This document shows positions 16,944-25,669 of a DNA stretch of 64,000 nt, piece after piece. The notes under the pieces were generated by a model, which ran no database searches, was not told the DNA's origin, and saw only the letters and a list, made by a program, of their open reading frames with translations. The stretch spans positions 1-64,000 of the forward strand of contig CAZMGW010000002.1 of NCBI GenBank assembly GCA_964565935.1. Reading direction: 5' to 3'. Numbering within the stretch: the stretch's first letter is position 1; each line of letters opens with the position of its first letter. The position numbers and the translations under genes were made by a program. This DNA is from JBAXAM01 sp964565935 (GTDB lineage: Bacteria > Pseudomonadota > Gammaproteobacteria > UBA9339).

Positions 16944-18200
16944 TTATTTTTGTTGCCGGGGTTTGATAAAGACAAAAACAACCAATGAGAATAAAGCCGA
17001 AAGTATCAAGTAAAAGGCTGGAGAGGCCGGGTTATTAGTGTAGCTTGTTATCCATGTCGCAATCATCGGCGCCGTTCCTCCAAGCAGAGATGCAGAAAAG
17101 TTTAATCCTATCGATGAGCCGGAGTATCTGATGCATGTTGGAAACAGGTTCGCTGTTATTGCAGGGACAGGCGCTACAAATGATGCCGTTAATACAGCAA
17201 GCATTGCTTGCCCAAAAAACACTAATAATAGGCTGTTGTGTTGAAATAGAAAAAAGAGTGGATATGATATTAAAATAAAGACAACAGCTCCGCTTTTTAT
17301 TATTTTCCCCACCCCAATTTTGTCAGACAAGTAGCCAAAAAACGGAATTAATAAGGTAAATAATAGTATATTTATCGAGTTTATCATCAATATAGAGCTG
17401 GTTTGCGCGCTGTGCAAGCTTGATAATTTTGCCGGTATATATATAAATGATAGGTAAGTCGATATGGTTGTTGTGCTAAATAAGGCCATTACTACCAATA
17501 GGTTAGATTTATATTTTTTGAAGAGTGTCCTGGCTGGTATTTTGTCTATTTTGTCTTCTTGTTGTATTTTTGTAAATGAAGGGGATTCGATAAGTTTCTT
17601 TCTTATGTAATATCCAACGACGCCGAGAAAAATACTAAGCAAGAATGGTATTCGCCAACCAATTGACAGCAGCGTATTTGTCGAAAAAATGGCCGTTACT
17701 GTTGTGCTTGTTATTGAGCCTAGGAATAAACCGCCAACCGTGCCGAAGGCGCTAAAGGATGAAAAAAAGCATACGTTTTTATTTTCAGACATTTCGGCCA
17801 AATAAGTGATAACTCCAGAATATTCCGCCCCAACAAAAAAGCCTTGTAACAAACGGAAGAAAACCAGTAAGGCTGGCGCAAAAATACCTATTTGTGCATA
17901 TGTTGGTAATAACCCGATGCATGTTGTTGCTACGGTTACTGCAATCATATTTAGGCACAAGGTAAATTTTCTACCATATTTGTCTCCTATGTGTCCCAAA
18001 AATAGCGCGCCAACCGGTCTCATTATAAAGCCACTTGCAAACACTCCAAACGTTGCCATTAGAGCTATGGTTTTATTGTTGTTGGGAAAAAAAACTTGCG
18101 CGAGAGTTGATGAAAGCATTCCAAATAGTATAAAATCGTACCATTCGAGCAAGGTGCCAATTGTGCAGAATTTTAGTAGTTGATATTTCGCTTTTTCCAC
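16944..18200 (-). CDS. MFS transporter, metabolite:H+ symporter (ProP-like) family
   Basis: Twelve-helix inner-membrane transporter of 418 residues. The N-terminus LLEWYDFILFGMLSS and the loop GHIGDKYGRKFTL are hallmarks of the MHS branch (ProP, KgtP, citrate and shikimate carriers). A second, degenerate loop motif GYLSDKIGVGK lies near residue 265. The likely substrate is an organic acid, betaine or proline, and symport with protons is expected from the family. These transporters are abundant in Legionella and Coxiella relatives. The gene belongs to the small accessory block between dnaX and bioA. Confidence 0.85.
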   Translation of the reverse strand: MEKAKYQLLKFCTIGTLLEWYDFILFGMLSSTLAQVFFPNNNKTIALMATFGVFASGFIMRPVGALFLGHIGDKYGRKFTLCLNMIAVTVATTCIGLLPTYAQIGIFAPALLVFFRLLQGFFVGAEYSGVITYLAEMSENKNVCFFSSFSAFGTVGGLFLGSITSTTVTAIFSTNTLLSIGWRIPFLLSIFLGVVGYYIRKKLIESPSFTKIQQEDKIDKIPARTLFKKYKSNLLVVMALFSTTTISTYLSFIYIPAKLSSLHSAQTSSILMINSINILLFTLLIPFFGYLSDKIGVGKIIKSGAVVFILISYPLFFLFQHNSLLLVFFGQAMLAVLTASFVAPVPAITANLFPTCIRYSGSSIGLNFSASLLGGTAPMIATWITSYTNNPASPAFYLILSALFSLVVFVFIKPRQQK

Positions 18201-18214
18201 CCGGTAGATTATAC

Positions 18215-18574
18215 ATGATAACTAAAAAACAAAAAGTAGAGGTTGTGGAACACAGTAGGAATTCTTTTTACGAGATTTCTGTAAATGAAAGTTCATTCCC
18301 TTGGATTATTGGTCGGCAATTACCAAATGCAAAACCAAGACATAAGATTGTTTCTAGGTCAATATCGAAAAGCCTAAATTCAATAGTAATGCTGCATACC
18401 GCCGGAACTGGTTATGTGAAAAACTACTATATGGAAGATTTGTTAAATAACAAGCAAATGCTGGATGATATGGACCCTTCTGAGGTTGAATTGCTTAGAT
18501 GGGTTATAAACTCAGAGAAAGAAGACCCCTTAGATGATATAAGGAAGAATAGGCAATCGTTGGAATTTTCTTAA
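18215..18574 (+). CDS. hypothetical protein, no family recognised
   Basis: A 119-residue soluble protein, divergent from the MFS gene. I do not recognise the family. It starts basic (MITKKQKVEVVEHSR) and ends acidic and charged (SEKEDPLDDIRKNR). An in-frame start at 18161 would overlap the MFS gene's 5' end by 40 bases and give an implausible N-terminus, so 18215 is preferred. It converges with the S24 repressor gene with a four-base overlap. Such small charged orphans in Legionellales are sometimes effectors, but nothing here proves that. Confidence 0.55.
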   Translation: MITKKQKVEVVEHSRNSFYEISVNESSFPWIIGRQLPNAKPRHKIVSRSISKSLNSIVMLHTAGTGYVKNYYMEDLLNNKQMLDDMDPSEVELLRWVINSEKEDPLDDIRKNRQSLEFS

Positions 18575-19260
18575 CTAACTTTCATAAATACCTGTCTGAT
18601 GGCACCGATTATTTCTATTTTATTTTCCTTATCCCCGATGAGATATGCGGGGTATTTTAAATTGCTTGGTTTGAGATATCGTTTGTCACCATCAATTAAT
18701 AATTGCCTACAAATGACCTCTCCATTTGATTTTTGAGCTATAACTAGGTTTCGATGTTTTGGTTTTTCTTCCGGGTCAATAACTATGATTGCGCCTATTT
18801 CATATCTTGGTAGCATTGAGTCATCGCAAATTTGTAGCGCAAAAGCGCATGGGCTGATTTCGGCATCAGCCCAGCCCCATCTGGTATTTTGGTTTAGGCC
18901 AATATGGTTCCAATTTGTTGCATCTTTCCATTGCAGGAGAGGTATTCTTTTCATTGAAGACTTGCCTGGACTGGGTAAATCTTCGATGTTGATGTAGTTA
19001 GAGCCGGTTAGTAGCCATTCAATGTTGATGTTTAGTCTTTCTGCTATTGTTTTTATTTTTCCAATTTCAGGAAACGTCTTTCCTTCAAGCCACTTGCTTG
19101 CACCTTTCTGTGATACATTAAACATTTTAGCCACAACAAGCTGCCTGCCGCGACCCTTGGGTGGTATCCCGAAAATATCCAAAGCGTGATTAAGGCGCTC
19201 TGCAAATAAAAGTTGTTCGGTTTTATGTTTATTTTCCAAAAAATAGTACCAATGGTTCAA
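18571..19260 (-). CDS. phage-type XRE/S24 repressor
   Basis: Transcriptional repressor with an N-terminal helix-turn-helix (AKMFNVSQKGASKWLEGKTF, about 44-63) and a C-terminal S24/LexA-like domain. The nucleophile region is QICDDSMLPRYEIG around 143-156. The catalytic Lys expected in the pattern GE-x-x-x-K appears as Arg (GEVICRQLL), so self-cleavage may be lost. The only upstream start is TTG at 19260, with another TTG at 19239, and neither has a clear ribosome-binding site. A palindromic site overlaps the start and another lies in the divergent promoter, which suggests autoregulation. It may be a relic of a prophage or integrated element. Confidence 0.8.
   Translation of the reverse strand: MNHWYYFLENKHKTEQLLFAERLNHALDIFGIPPKGRGRQLVVAKMFNVSQKGASKWLEGKTFPEIGKIKTIAERLNINIEWLLTGSNYINIEDLPSPGKSSMKRIPLLQWKDATNWNHIGLNQNTRWGWADAEISPCAFALQICDDSMLPRYEIGAIIVIDPEEKPKHRNLVIAQKSNGEVICRQLLIDGDKRYLKPSNLKYPAYLIGDKENKIEIIGAIRQVFMKVS
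19244..19259. promoter_or_regulatory. operator-like site over the repressor start
   Basis: TAGTACC-AAT-GGTTCAA resembles the palindrome at 19294 (shared TAGTAC, then the degenerate mirror half GGTTC for GGTAC). It covers the TTG start codon of the repressor gene. It may be a second, weaker operator. Confidence 0.4.
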
Positions 19261-19268
19261 AAAAGCAA

Positions 19269-19310
19269 TTGACGACGGGTATTTTGTTATTATTAGTACT
19301 CATGGTACTA
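19269..19310 (+). promoter_or_regulatory. promoter and operator for the divergent small regulator
   Basis: TTGACG at 19269-19274 and TATTAG at 19291-19296 are separated by 16 bases and fit a sigma-70 promoter reading toward 19382. The -10 element overlaps a perfect 6-base palindrome, TAGTAC-TCATG-GTACTA, at 19294-19310. That arrangement is what a repressor-controlled early promoter looks like. Confidence 0.5.
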
Positions 19311-19381
19311 TTAAGCTATAACTAAAACAAGTTGGAAAATTATACCAAAAATTAATTGTTGTTTAAAGCGAGAAAATAGTT

Positions 19382-19756
19382 ATGGAATTAAGTAACGAAC
19401 ATGGTTCAGATAAAACCATATCTGGTTTCCCAATTGGTGTGATTCCTGTCGATATTCCGCTTGTTTCAGTTAATGACTGCAAAACGAAATCAGAGATAAA
19501 TATAGGCTGTTTAAACCAAACAAATAGAGCTAAAAAAACTCCGTTTCTGAATGTAGATGTTATGCGAAAAATGATTCAGAGATTTTTGTTTGAAAAGAAA
19601 ATGAGTAAAGAGAAGTTGGCTCAAGCCCTGGGAATAATCAAGAAGGATATAGAGTTGCTTGCTTTTGAAAAGGGGTTGTTAAAATTAGCCCCGCAAATTA
19701 ATTTACCTTTGATAAAGCTTTATTGTAAGACGAGATGGTGTGAAAAACGGAAGTAG
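19382..19756 (+). CDS. small putative regulator divergent from the S24 repressor
   Basis: A 124-residue protein. Residues 65-110 (MIQRFLFEKKMSKEKLAQAL, then GIIKKDIELLAFEKGLLKLA) look like a degenerate helix-turn-helix, while the first 55 residues are unlike anything I recognise. Its position, divergent from an S24 repressor across a palindromic operator, matches the cro/antirepressor slot of lambdoid control regions. The function is inference from that layout. The ribosome-binding site is weak (GCGAG). It converges on bioA after a 75-base gap. Confidence 0.55.
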   Translation: MELSNEHGSDKTISGFPIGVIPVDIPLVSVNDCKTKSEINIGCLNQTNRAKKTPFLNVDVMRKMIQRFLFEKKMSKEKLAQALGIIKKDIELLAFEKGLLKLAPQINLPLIKLYCKTRWCEKRK

Positions 19757-19831
19757 CCGTTTGGAAACCATAGCATGTTTTCTCGATGACCACACCTTGC
19801 ATTATTATTGCAAACTATCGACATAATGCTT

Positions 19832-21160
19832 CTAATGATTAAATGCTTGGTTGATCGCATGGATTGTGATGTCGTTTAATTGTAGTAAAACGTTCTTGTG
19901 GGTATTTAATGGTGGTAGCCAGTAGATGGTATTACCAAGTGGGCGTAGAAATGCTCCAAGTTTTATCGCTTCTTGAAATACTTTATAGCCATAACGACCG
20001 GCTTGTTGGTTTTTATCTAGCACCAGATCGGCAGCCACAATGGCGCCAATATTGCGGATGTTAGTTAAGCGTTTTGTTTTTTGAGCAACATCTAACATTA
20101 GCTCATATAAAACCGGCTCCATTAAATCCACGCCTGAATAAATGTTTTCCTCTTCTAGAACCTTTAAGCATTCCAAGGCCACTGCAGCTGCCAAAGTATT
20201 GCCGCTGTGAGTGTGAGAGTGTAAAAAAGATTTGTTATCCTCGAAATCAGCGTAAAACAAGTTATAAATTTTGTTGGTTGTTAATACAGCGCTCATCGGC
20301 AGCCAACCTCCGGTTAAACCTTTTGCCAGGCAAACAAAATCCGGTTCAATACCCGCATGTTGATGTGCAAATGGTAAACCAGTGCGGCCAAATCCGGTCA
20401 TAATTTCGTCGGCAATTAAATGAATGTTGTGTTTTGTTGTCCAAGAGCGCAATCGTTTTAGAAAATCTTTGCTGTATATCAGCATGCCGCCAGCGCCTTG
20501 TACAATTGGTTCTACGATAATGGCGGTTAATTTATCGGCATTGGGTGTTAATTGCGCTTCGATAATAGACCAAAAGTTTGAACAATCTTGCCACAGGGGA
20601 TCGTTTTTAGAGCGGATATAAGGAATGTTTTTTAGGAAAGAGCAGTGAGGCAAAAGTTCTTCGTATGGTTTTCGATATAATCCGAGGTCACTAACCGCCA
20701 GAGCGATTCCTGTTTCACCGTGATACGAATTTTGTAGGCTTAAAATTTGTCTTCTATTGTGTTCACATGAGTTTTTTCTCGAATGTATGCTCATTTTTAT
20801 GGCTATTTCTACCGCGGACGATCCTTCACTAGCATAAAAAACTTTAGCAAGAGTTTTTGTCATGCTGGTAAGTTTTTCTGATAGCTCAACTATGGTTTCA
20901 TTGGTTGTATTGGCGAAAATCACATGTTCAAATTTATCTGCCTGTTTCAGCAGGGCGGCTTTAAGGCGAGGGTGGCCATGCCCCAATATTTTGCACCACC
21001 AGCTGGAAGTCGCATCAATTATTTTTGTATTGTTGCTTAGTTCAATGTAAGGCCCGCAGGCGCCTTTTACCGCAAGTGGTTTAAGGTGTTCATAGTCTTT
21101 CATCTGAGAGCAGGGGTGCCAGATGTATTTTAAGTCGCGTTCGACTAGGTTGAGTGTCAT
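19832..21160 (-). CDS. bioA: adenosylmethionine-8-amino-7-oxononanoate aminotransferase
   Basis: PLP enzyme that converts KAPA to DAPA with S-adenosylmethionine as amino donor, the third-last step of biotin synthesis. It has class III aminotransferase features over 442 residues: WWCKILGHGHPRLKAAL near residue 52, YHGETG at about 143, LIADEIMTGFGRTG, and the PLP lysine in CLAKGLTGGWLP. It is transcribed away from bioB across a 101-base gap that holds a BirA-operator-like palindrome, as in E. coli. Confidence 0.96.
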   Translation of the reverse strand: MTLNLVERDLKYIWHPCSQMKDYEHLKPLAVKGACGPYIELSNNTKIIDATSSWWCKILGHGHPRLKAALLKQADKFEHVIFANTTNETIVELSEKLTSMTKTLAKVFYASEGSSAVEIAIKMSIHSRKNSCEHNRRQILSLQNSYHGETGIALAVSDLGLYRKPYEELLPHCSFLKNIPYIRSKNDPLWQDCSNFWSIIEAQLTPNADKLTAIIVEPIVQGAGGMLIYSKDFLKRLRSWTTKHNIHLIADEIMTGFGRTGLPFAHQHAGIEPDFVCLAKGLTGGWLPMSAVLTTNKIYNLFYADFEDNKSFLHSHTHSGNTLAAAVALECLKVLEEENIYSGVDLMEPVLYELMLDVAQKTKRLTNIRNIGAIVAADLVLDKNQQAGRYGYKVFQEAIKLGAFLRPLGNTIYWLPPLNTHKNVLLQLNDITIHAINQAFNH

Positions 21161-21176
21161 GTCTTTATAATAATTA

Positions 21177-21209
21177 TTGTTGATTAATTATTATAAAATA
21201 AGTTGACAA
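21177..21209. promoter_or_regulatory. BirA (biotin) operator candidate in the bioA-bioB gap
   Basis: Half-sites TTGTTGATT (21177-21185) and AGTTGACAA (21201-21209) form an interrupted palindrome with a 15-base spacer. This matches the BirA pattern TTGTnAACC-N14-16-GGTTnACAA at the most conserved outer bases. A -35-like TTGACA at 21203-21208 lies within the right half and points at bioB, with TTTAAT at 21224-21229. Binding of biotin-charged BirA here would shut off both directions. Confidence 0.65.
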
Positions 21210-21261
21210 TTAAATCATCAGAATTTAATCTGTCGCCATCTAATTAAAGCAGGGCACAGTA

Positions 21262-22218
21262 ATGCAACCCATAGCCGCTCGTCATAATTGGTCGATAGAT
21301 GAAATCACTGATTTGTTTGCTTTGCCTTTTATTCGGTTATTGAGCCAAGCGTTGTCTACTCACCTGCAATATTTCTCAGCGGATGAGATGCAAATTAGTA
21401 GTTTGTTGAGCATCAAAACCGGTTCTTGTCCTGAGGATTGCGCTTATTGCGCACAAAGTGCTCATCACAAAATAGCGACACCAAAGCATGGTTTGTTAAG
21501 TGCAGAACAAGTGGTTGCCGCAGCGAAAGCTGCCAAAAATATTGGTGCCATGCGTTTTTGCATGGGTGCTGCCTGGCGCAGTCCTCCGGAAAAACAGTTT
21601 GGCGAAATATTGGCAATAATAAAAAAAGTGAAGGAATTGGGTTTAGAAACCTGCATGACATTGGGGATGCTTAATGACGATCAAGTTCGGTCTTTGAAAG
21701 CTGCTGGTTTGGATTATTACAATCATAATTTAGATACCTCCCCCGAATATTACGCGAACATAATTACCACCAGAACTTATAGCGAACGTATCGTCACTTT
21801 AGAAAGGTTACGGAATGCCGGGATTAAAATTTGTTGTGGTGGAATTATTGGTTTGGGTGAGAGCAACAAAGATCGCATTGGCTTATTACATCAGTTGGCC
21901 AATTTTCCTGAACATCCGCATAGTGTGCCGATAAATCGTTTTGTTGCAATAGCTGGTACTCCGCTGGCTGATATGCCCCCCATTGATTCTTTTGACTTTG
22001 TGCGCGTAATCGCCGTTGCGCGTATTTTAATGCCACGTTCTTTGATAAGGCTTGCCGCTGGGCGTGAAACCATGAGCGATGAGTTTCAGGCATTATGTTT
22101 TTCTGCGGGCGCTAATTCAATATTTTGTGGAGAGAAACTTCTTACTTCGAAGAACCCTACAGTGAAAAAAGATTATGAATTATTGCAGCGTTTAGGAATA
22201 AAAACGCATGATGGTTAA
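21262..22218 (+). CDS. bioB: biotin synthase
   Basis: Radical-SAM enzyme that inserts sulfur into dethiobiotin. The radical [4Fe-4S] motif CPEDCAYCAQS (C-x3-C-x2-C) is at about residues 53-63. SIKTGSCPED just before it, YYNHNLDTSPEYY and GICCGGII-like KICCGGIIGLGE are typical BioB features. The length of 318 is normal, though the C-terminal tail is shorter than in E. coli (346). It starts the bioBFHCD operon and overlaps bioF by 11 bases. Confidence 0.97.
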   Translation: MQPIAARHNWSIDEITDLFALPFIRLLSQALSTHLQYFSADEMQISSLLSIKTGSCPEDCAYCAQSAHHKIATPKHGLLSAEQVVAAAKAAKNIGAMRFCMGAAWRSPPEKQFGEILAIIKKVKELGLETCMTLGMLNDDQVRSLKAAGLDYYNHNLDTSPEYYANIITTRTYSERIVTLERLRNAGIKICCGGIIGLGESNKDRIGLLHQLANFPEHPHSVPINRFVAIAGTPLADMPPIDSFDFVRVIAVARILMPRSLIRLAAGRETMSDEFQALCFSAGANSIFCGEKLLTSKNPTVKKDYELLQRLGIKTHDG

Positions 22219-23371
22219 CATTCTCGCCAGTAAGTTACAACAGCTTCAGCAAGCCAATTTATATCGTACTAGGTATATTTTACAAAGTGCCAAGGAGCCG
22301 CTGGTAAGGCATAACGACCGAGCGTTTTTATCTTTTTCTGGCAACAATTATTTAGGATTGGCAAATCACCCGGAGGTAATTGCGGCTTGTAAAAAAGGGT
22401 TGGATCAATATGGAGTTGGTAGCGGTGCTTCGAGTGTGTTGGGAGGATATAGTTGCGCTCATCACGCGTTAGAAGAGGAATTGGCGAATTTTTTAGGGTA
22501 CGAGCGTGTTTTGTTGTTTTCAACCGGTTACATGGCGAATCTTGGAGTGATAACCGCTTTGTATACCACAAGCGATCATATTTTTATGGATCGTTTAAAT
22601 CATGCGTCATTAGTTGATGGTTGTCGTTATTCCGGAGCGCGTTTTGAGCGCTATCAACACCAGAATCCCCGTGATTTAGAGCTGCGCCTAACAAAATCTA
22701 AAGCCAAAAACAAATTAATTTGTACCGATGGTTTGTTTAGTATGGATGGGGATTTGGCGCATTTGTCAGAAATAGTTGCTATTGCGCGGCGAAATAACAG
22801 TTGGTTGATGGTAGATGATGCGCATGGTATTGGGGTGTTGGGATGTCAGGGTAGGGGGATTTTAGACCATTTTGGTTTGGTGGCGAAAGATGTGCAAATT
22901 TTAGTCGGCACATTAAGTAAAGCATTTGGGACATTTGGTGCTTTTGTTGCGGGTAATGAAGTTGTAATTGAAAGTTTAATTCAATTTGCCAGATCGTATA
23001 TGTATACGACGGCTTTGCCACCGGCGATTGCTGGGGCTACGCGCATGAGCTTAAAGCTGTTGCAGCAAGATGACTGGCGGCGTGATCGTCTGGCTGTGTT
23101 AATAAAAAGATTTCAGGAGGGCGCAAGAAATTTGGGTTTGCAGGTATTGCCATCTAATACGCCTATTCAGTTATTAATTATTGGGCAGTCTGATGAAGCG
23201 CAAAAGATGACCCTAAGATTAAAGCAACTTGGCGTCATTGTTGATTTAATTAGACCGCCAACCGTTCCGAATAACACCGCGCGTTTGCGTATTAGCTTAA
23301 CTGCCAATCATATGGAAGAGCAAATTGACTTTTTGTTGGAGGCATTAACAAAAGTTATGGTGAGGATGTAA
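22208..23371 (+). CDS. bioF: 8-amino-7-oxononanoate synthase
   Basis: PLP-dependent alpha-oxoamine synthase that condenses pimeloyl-ACP with alanine to KAPA. The 387 residues show NNYLGLANHPEV, GVGSGASSVLGGY, DGLFSMDGD and the PLP lysine in GTLSKAFGTFG. It overlaps bioB at the 5' end, and its TAA overlaps the ATG of bioH by one base (TAATG), so the operon is tightly coupled. Confidence 0.96.
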   Translation: MMVNILASKLQQLQQANLYRTRYILQSAKEPLVRHNDRAFLSFSGNNYLGLANHPEVIAACKKGLDQYGVGSGASSVLGGYSCAHHALEEELANFLGYERVLLFSTGYMANLGVITALYTTSDHIFMDRLNHASLVDGCRYSGARFERYQHQNPRDLELRLTKSKAKNKLICTDGLFSMDGDLAHLSEIVAIARRNNSWLMVDDAHGIGVLGCQGRGILDHFGLVAKDVQILVGTLSKAFGTFGAFVAGNEVVIESLIQFARSYMYTTALPPAIAGATRMSLKLLQQDDWRRDRLAVLIKRFQEGARNLGLQVLPSNTPIQLLIIGQSDEAQKMTLRLKQLGVIVDLIRPPTVPNNTARLRISLTANHMEEQIDFLLEALTKVMVRM

Positions 23372-24150
23372 TGTCGACGAAACCGAGTATTAAAGTATGC
23401 GGTTCTGGCGAAGACATTGTTTTGTTACATGGTTGGGCAATGCATTCCGGGGTTTGGGTGGATATGGCAAAGCAATTGGCACAATCACATCGTGTTACTT
23501 TGCTTGATTTGCCTGGGTTTGGAGACAGTGATTTGGTTTTTGGGGGGTATGAGCTAGAGGATATTGCGCAGCAGATATTTGCTATTATTCCCGCTAAAGC
23601 AATTTGGATGGGGTGGTCCATGGGCGGTTTAATTGCTATGTGGATTGCCATACACCATCCAGAAGCAGTAAAAAAACTAATTTTAGTTAGCAGCTCCCCA
23701 TGTTTTATAGAAAAACCTAATTGGCCGGGTATTAACCCAGGGGTTTTTGACCAATTCGATGTGTCTTTAAAAAAAGATGTGCAACATGCCATTTTACGAT
23801 TTCTTAATTTACAGCTGGGTGAAAATCAATATGTTGCAAGGCAAAAACATTTGCGTCAATTAAAAGCCCTTATGTTTGCAAAAAAATTGCCAACAATCGA
23901 CGCGTTAATTGGTGGGCTTGATTTGTTGCGCAATATCGACATGCGTCCCCAATTGTTTGCTATCAAATGCCCGGTCTTATTTATTTTAGGTGAGGTTGAT
24001 CGATTGGTGCCAGCATCAATAGATGAAACTTTAAACGCATATATTCCTCAAGCGTTAATTGGGGTTATTCCGCAAGCCGCGCATGTTCCTTTTTTCTCTC
24101 ATGCGCAAATATTTTTAGAAATGGTTAAGAGGTTTTTGCATGCTAAGTAA
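23371..24150 (+). CDS. bioH: pimeloyl-ACP methyl ester esterase
   Basis: Alpha/beta hydrolase that removes the methyl mask from pimeloyl-ACP methyl ester and so ends the BioC-started chain. The nucleophile elbow is GWSMGG at about residues 80-85. Catalytic Asp and His are likely in LGEVDRLVP and AAHVPFF. LLHGWAMHSGVW near the N-terminus forms the oxyanion loop. The length of 259 is close to E. coli BioH (256). Unlike in E. coli, it sits within the bio operon, between bioF and bioC. Confidence 0.93.
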   Translation: MSTKPSIKVCGSGEDIVLLHGWAMHSGVWVDMAKQLAQSHRVTLLDLPGFGDSDLVFGGYELEDIAQQIFAIIPAKAIWMGWSMGGLIAMWIAIHHPEAVKKLILVSSSPCFIEKPNWPGINPGVFDQFDVSLKKDVQHAILRFLNLQLGENQYVARQKHLRQLKALMFAKKLPTIDALIGGLDLLRNIDMRPQLFAIKCPVLFILGEVDRLVPASIDETLNAYIPQALIGVIPQAAHVPFFSHAQIFLEMVKRFLHAK

Positions 24151-24946
24151 TGGTTGCTGTGGGTTTAATAAAGCTAAAATTGCTCAATCGTTTGGTAAAG
24201 CGGCAAGTGTGTACGATGAAGTGGCGATTCTGCAGCAAGAAGTTGGTGTCAATTTGTACGATTTATTAAAGAGCACCAATATCCAACCTGCAAAAATCTT
24301 GGATGTGGGATCTGGCACCGGGAAAATGACATTGGAATTAGCGCATTTGTTTCCCGATGCGGCGGTGCTCGGTGTTGATATCGCAGACAGCATGGTGCGA
24401 TTCGCACGTACTAACTTTAAACAAACCGATAATCTGGATTTTATTTGTGCCGATGCGGATTTTTTACCATTGGCTAATAATTCAATAGATCTAATTGTGT
24501 CAAATTTAATGTTGCAATGGAGTGCTAATTGTAAAGCTACGTTAAGTGAATGGTGGCGGGTAATGAAATCTGGAGGCGTGTTTTTCTTTTCAACATTAGG
24601 TCCTGGTTCGTTGCATGAGCTGCGCACTGCTTGGCAGAAAGTTGATTCTGATTCTCACGTTAATTTTTTTGTGGATCAACACACTCTCAAACGTTGTTTG
24701 GTCAATGCGCAGTTTAAAAACATTCAAGTTAAGATGGTTAATCACAGTCGCTTTTTTAATTCGCTGCATGAATTAATGACAGATTTAAAAATATTGGGCG
24801 CACATAATTTGCAACATAAACGCAAGCCTGGTTTGCTTGGTAAAAGGAAATTTATGCTTTTGCAAGAGGCTTATGAAAAGTTTCGGTGTGAGAATGGAAA
24901 ACTGTGCGTAACTTACGAGGTCTACTACGTTAGTGCGGTTCGATGA
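24140..24946 (+). CDS. bioC: malonyl-ACP O-methyltransferase
   Basis: SAM-dependent methyltransferase that methylates malonyl-ACP to open the pimeloyl moiety pathway. SAM motif I is ILDVGSGTGKMT at about residues 54-65, with VLGVDIADSMV as motif II and DLIVSNLMLQW later. KAKIAQSFGKAASVYDEVA near the N-terminus is typical of BioC. The gene begins within the end of bioH (11-base overlap). The length is 268 residues. Confidence 0.94.
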   Translation: MLSNGCCGFNKAKIAQSFGKAASVYDEVAILQQEVGVNLYDLLKSTNIQPAKILDVGSGTGKMTLELAHLFPDAAVLGVDIADSMVRFARTNFKQTDNLDFICADADFLPLANNSIDLIVSNLMLQWSANCKATLSEWWRVMKSGGVFFFSTLGPGSLHELRTAWQKVDSDSHVNFFVDQHTLKRCLVNAQFKNIQVKMVNHSRFFNSLHELMTDLKILGAHNLQHKRKPGLLGKRKFMLLQEAYEKFRCENGKLCVTYEVYYVSAVR

Positions 24947-24956
24947 CGGGTTTTTT

Positions 24957-25649
24957 ATGAAAAAAGCGGCAAAAGGCTATTTTGTGGTTGGTACCGACAC
25001 TGGTGTTGGAAAAACAGTTGTTAGTGCTTCTTTGTTAATTGCATTGGCGCGTTATGGTTTTAAAACAGCAGCTATTAAACCAATTGCATGCGGTTGTCGG
25101 TTGACGTCAATAGGTTTGTGTAATGAAGATGCTTTGATGTTGCAAGAGCATGCAACGCATAAAGTGGAGTATTCGCAAACCAACCCTTTTGCTTTTGCAG
25201 AGCCAATAGCCCCGCATATTGCCGCGGCAAGAATCGGGGTGGGCTTAACAGTGGCAGAGGTTTTGCTAAAAACTCAGCAGGTGCTATCAAGCGATGTGGA
25301 TTATATTGTGATTGAGGGGGCGGGTGGTTTGTGCGTGCCGCTTAATAGAAATGAGACGATGACTGATCTCATAAAGGGTTACGGTTATCCTGTGATATTG
25401 GTTGTGGGAATTCGGCTTGGTTGCATTAATCACGCGCTATTAACACTGGAAAGCCTATGTAAACACAATGTCAAAATTGCTGGCTGGGTGGCCAATGTTA
25501 TAGATCCAGAGATGGGTTATGTAGACGAAAGTATTCAGTGCATAAAACTTTACACTAAGTCGCCATTGCTTGGTGTTATACCTTATCAAGAAAAAATTGA
25601 TTTGAATATGAGCACCGGCTATTTGAGTCTACATTTATTAGTGAGCTAA
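24957..25649 (+). CDS. bioD: dethiobiotin synthetase
   Basis: ATP-dependent enzyme that closes the ureido ring on DAPA using CO2. The P-loop GTDTGVGKTVVS lies near the N-terminus, followed by KPIACG, PFAFAEPIAPH and VEGAGG-like IEGAGGLCVPL. I start it at ATG 24957, ten bases past the bioC stop, because this gives the standard N-terminus MKKAAKGYFVVGTDTG. A GTG at 24933 is possible but would overlap bioC. It is the last gene of the operon and converges with pit. Confidence 0.94.
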   Translation: MKKAAKGYFVVGTDTGVGKTVVSASLLIALARYGFKTAAIKPIACGCRLTSIGLCNEDALMLQEHATHKVEYSQTNPFAFAEPIAPHIAAARIGVGLTVAEVLLKTQQVLSSDVDYIVIEGAGGLCVPLNRNETMTDLIKGYGYPVILVVGIRLGCINHALLTLESLCKHNVKIAGWVANVIDPEMGYVDESIQCIKLYTKSPLLGVIPYQEKIDLNMSTGYLSLHLLVS

Positions 25650-25669
25650 GGTGCGCGTTAGGGTAACCA

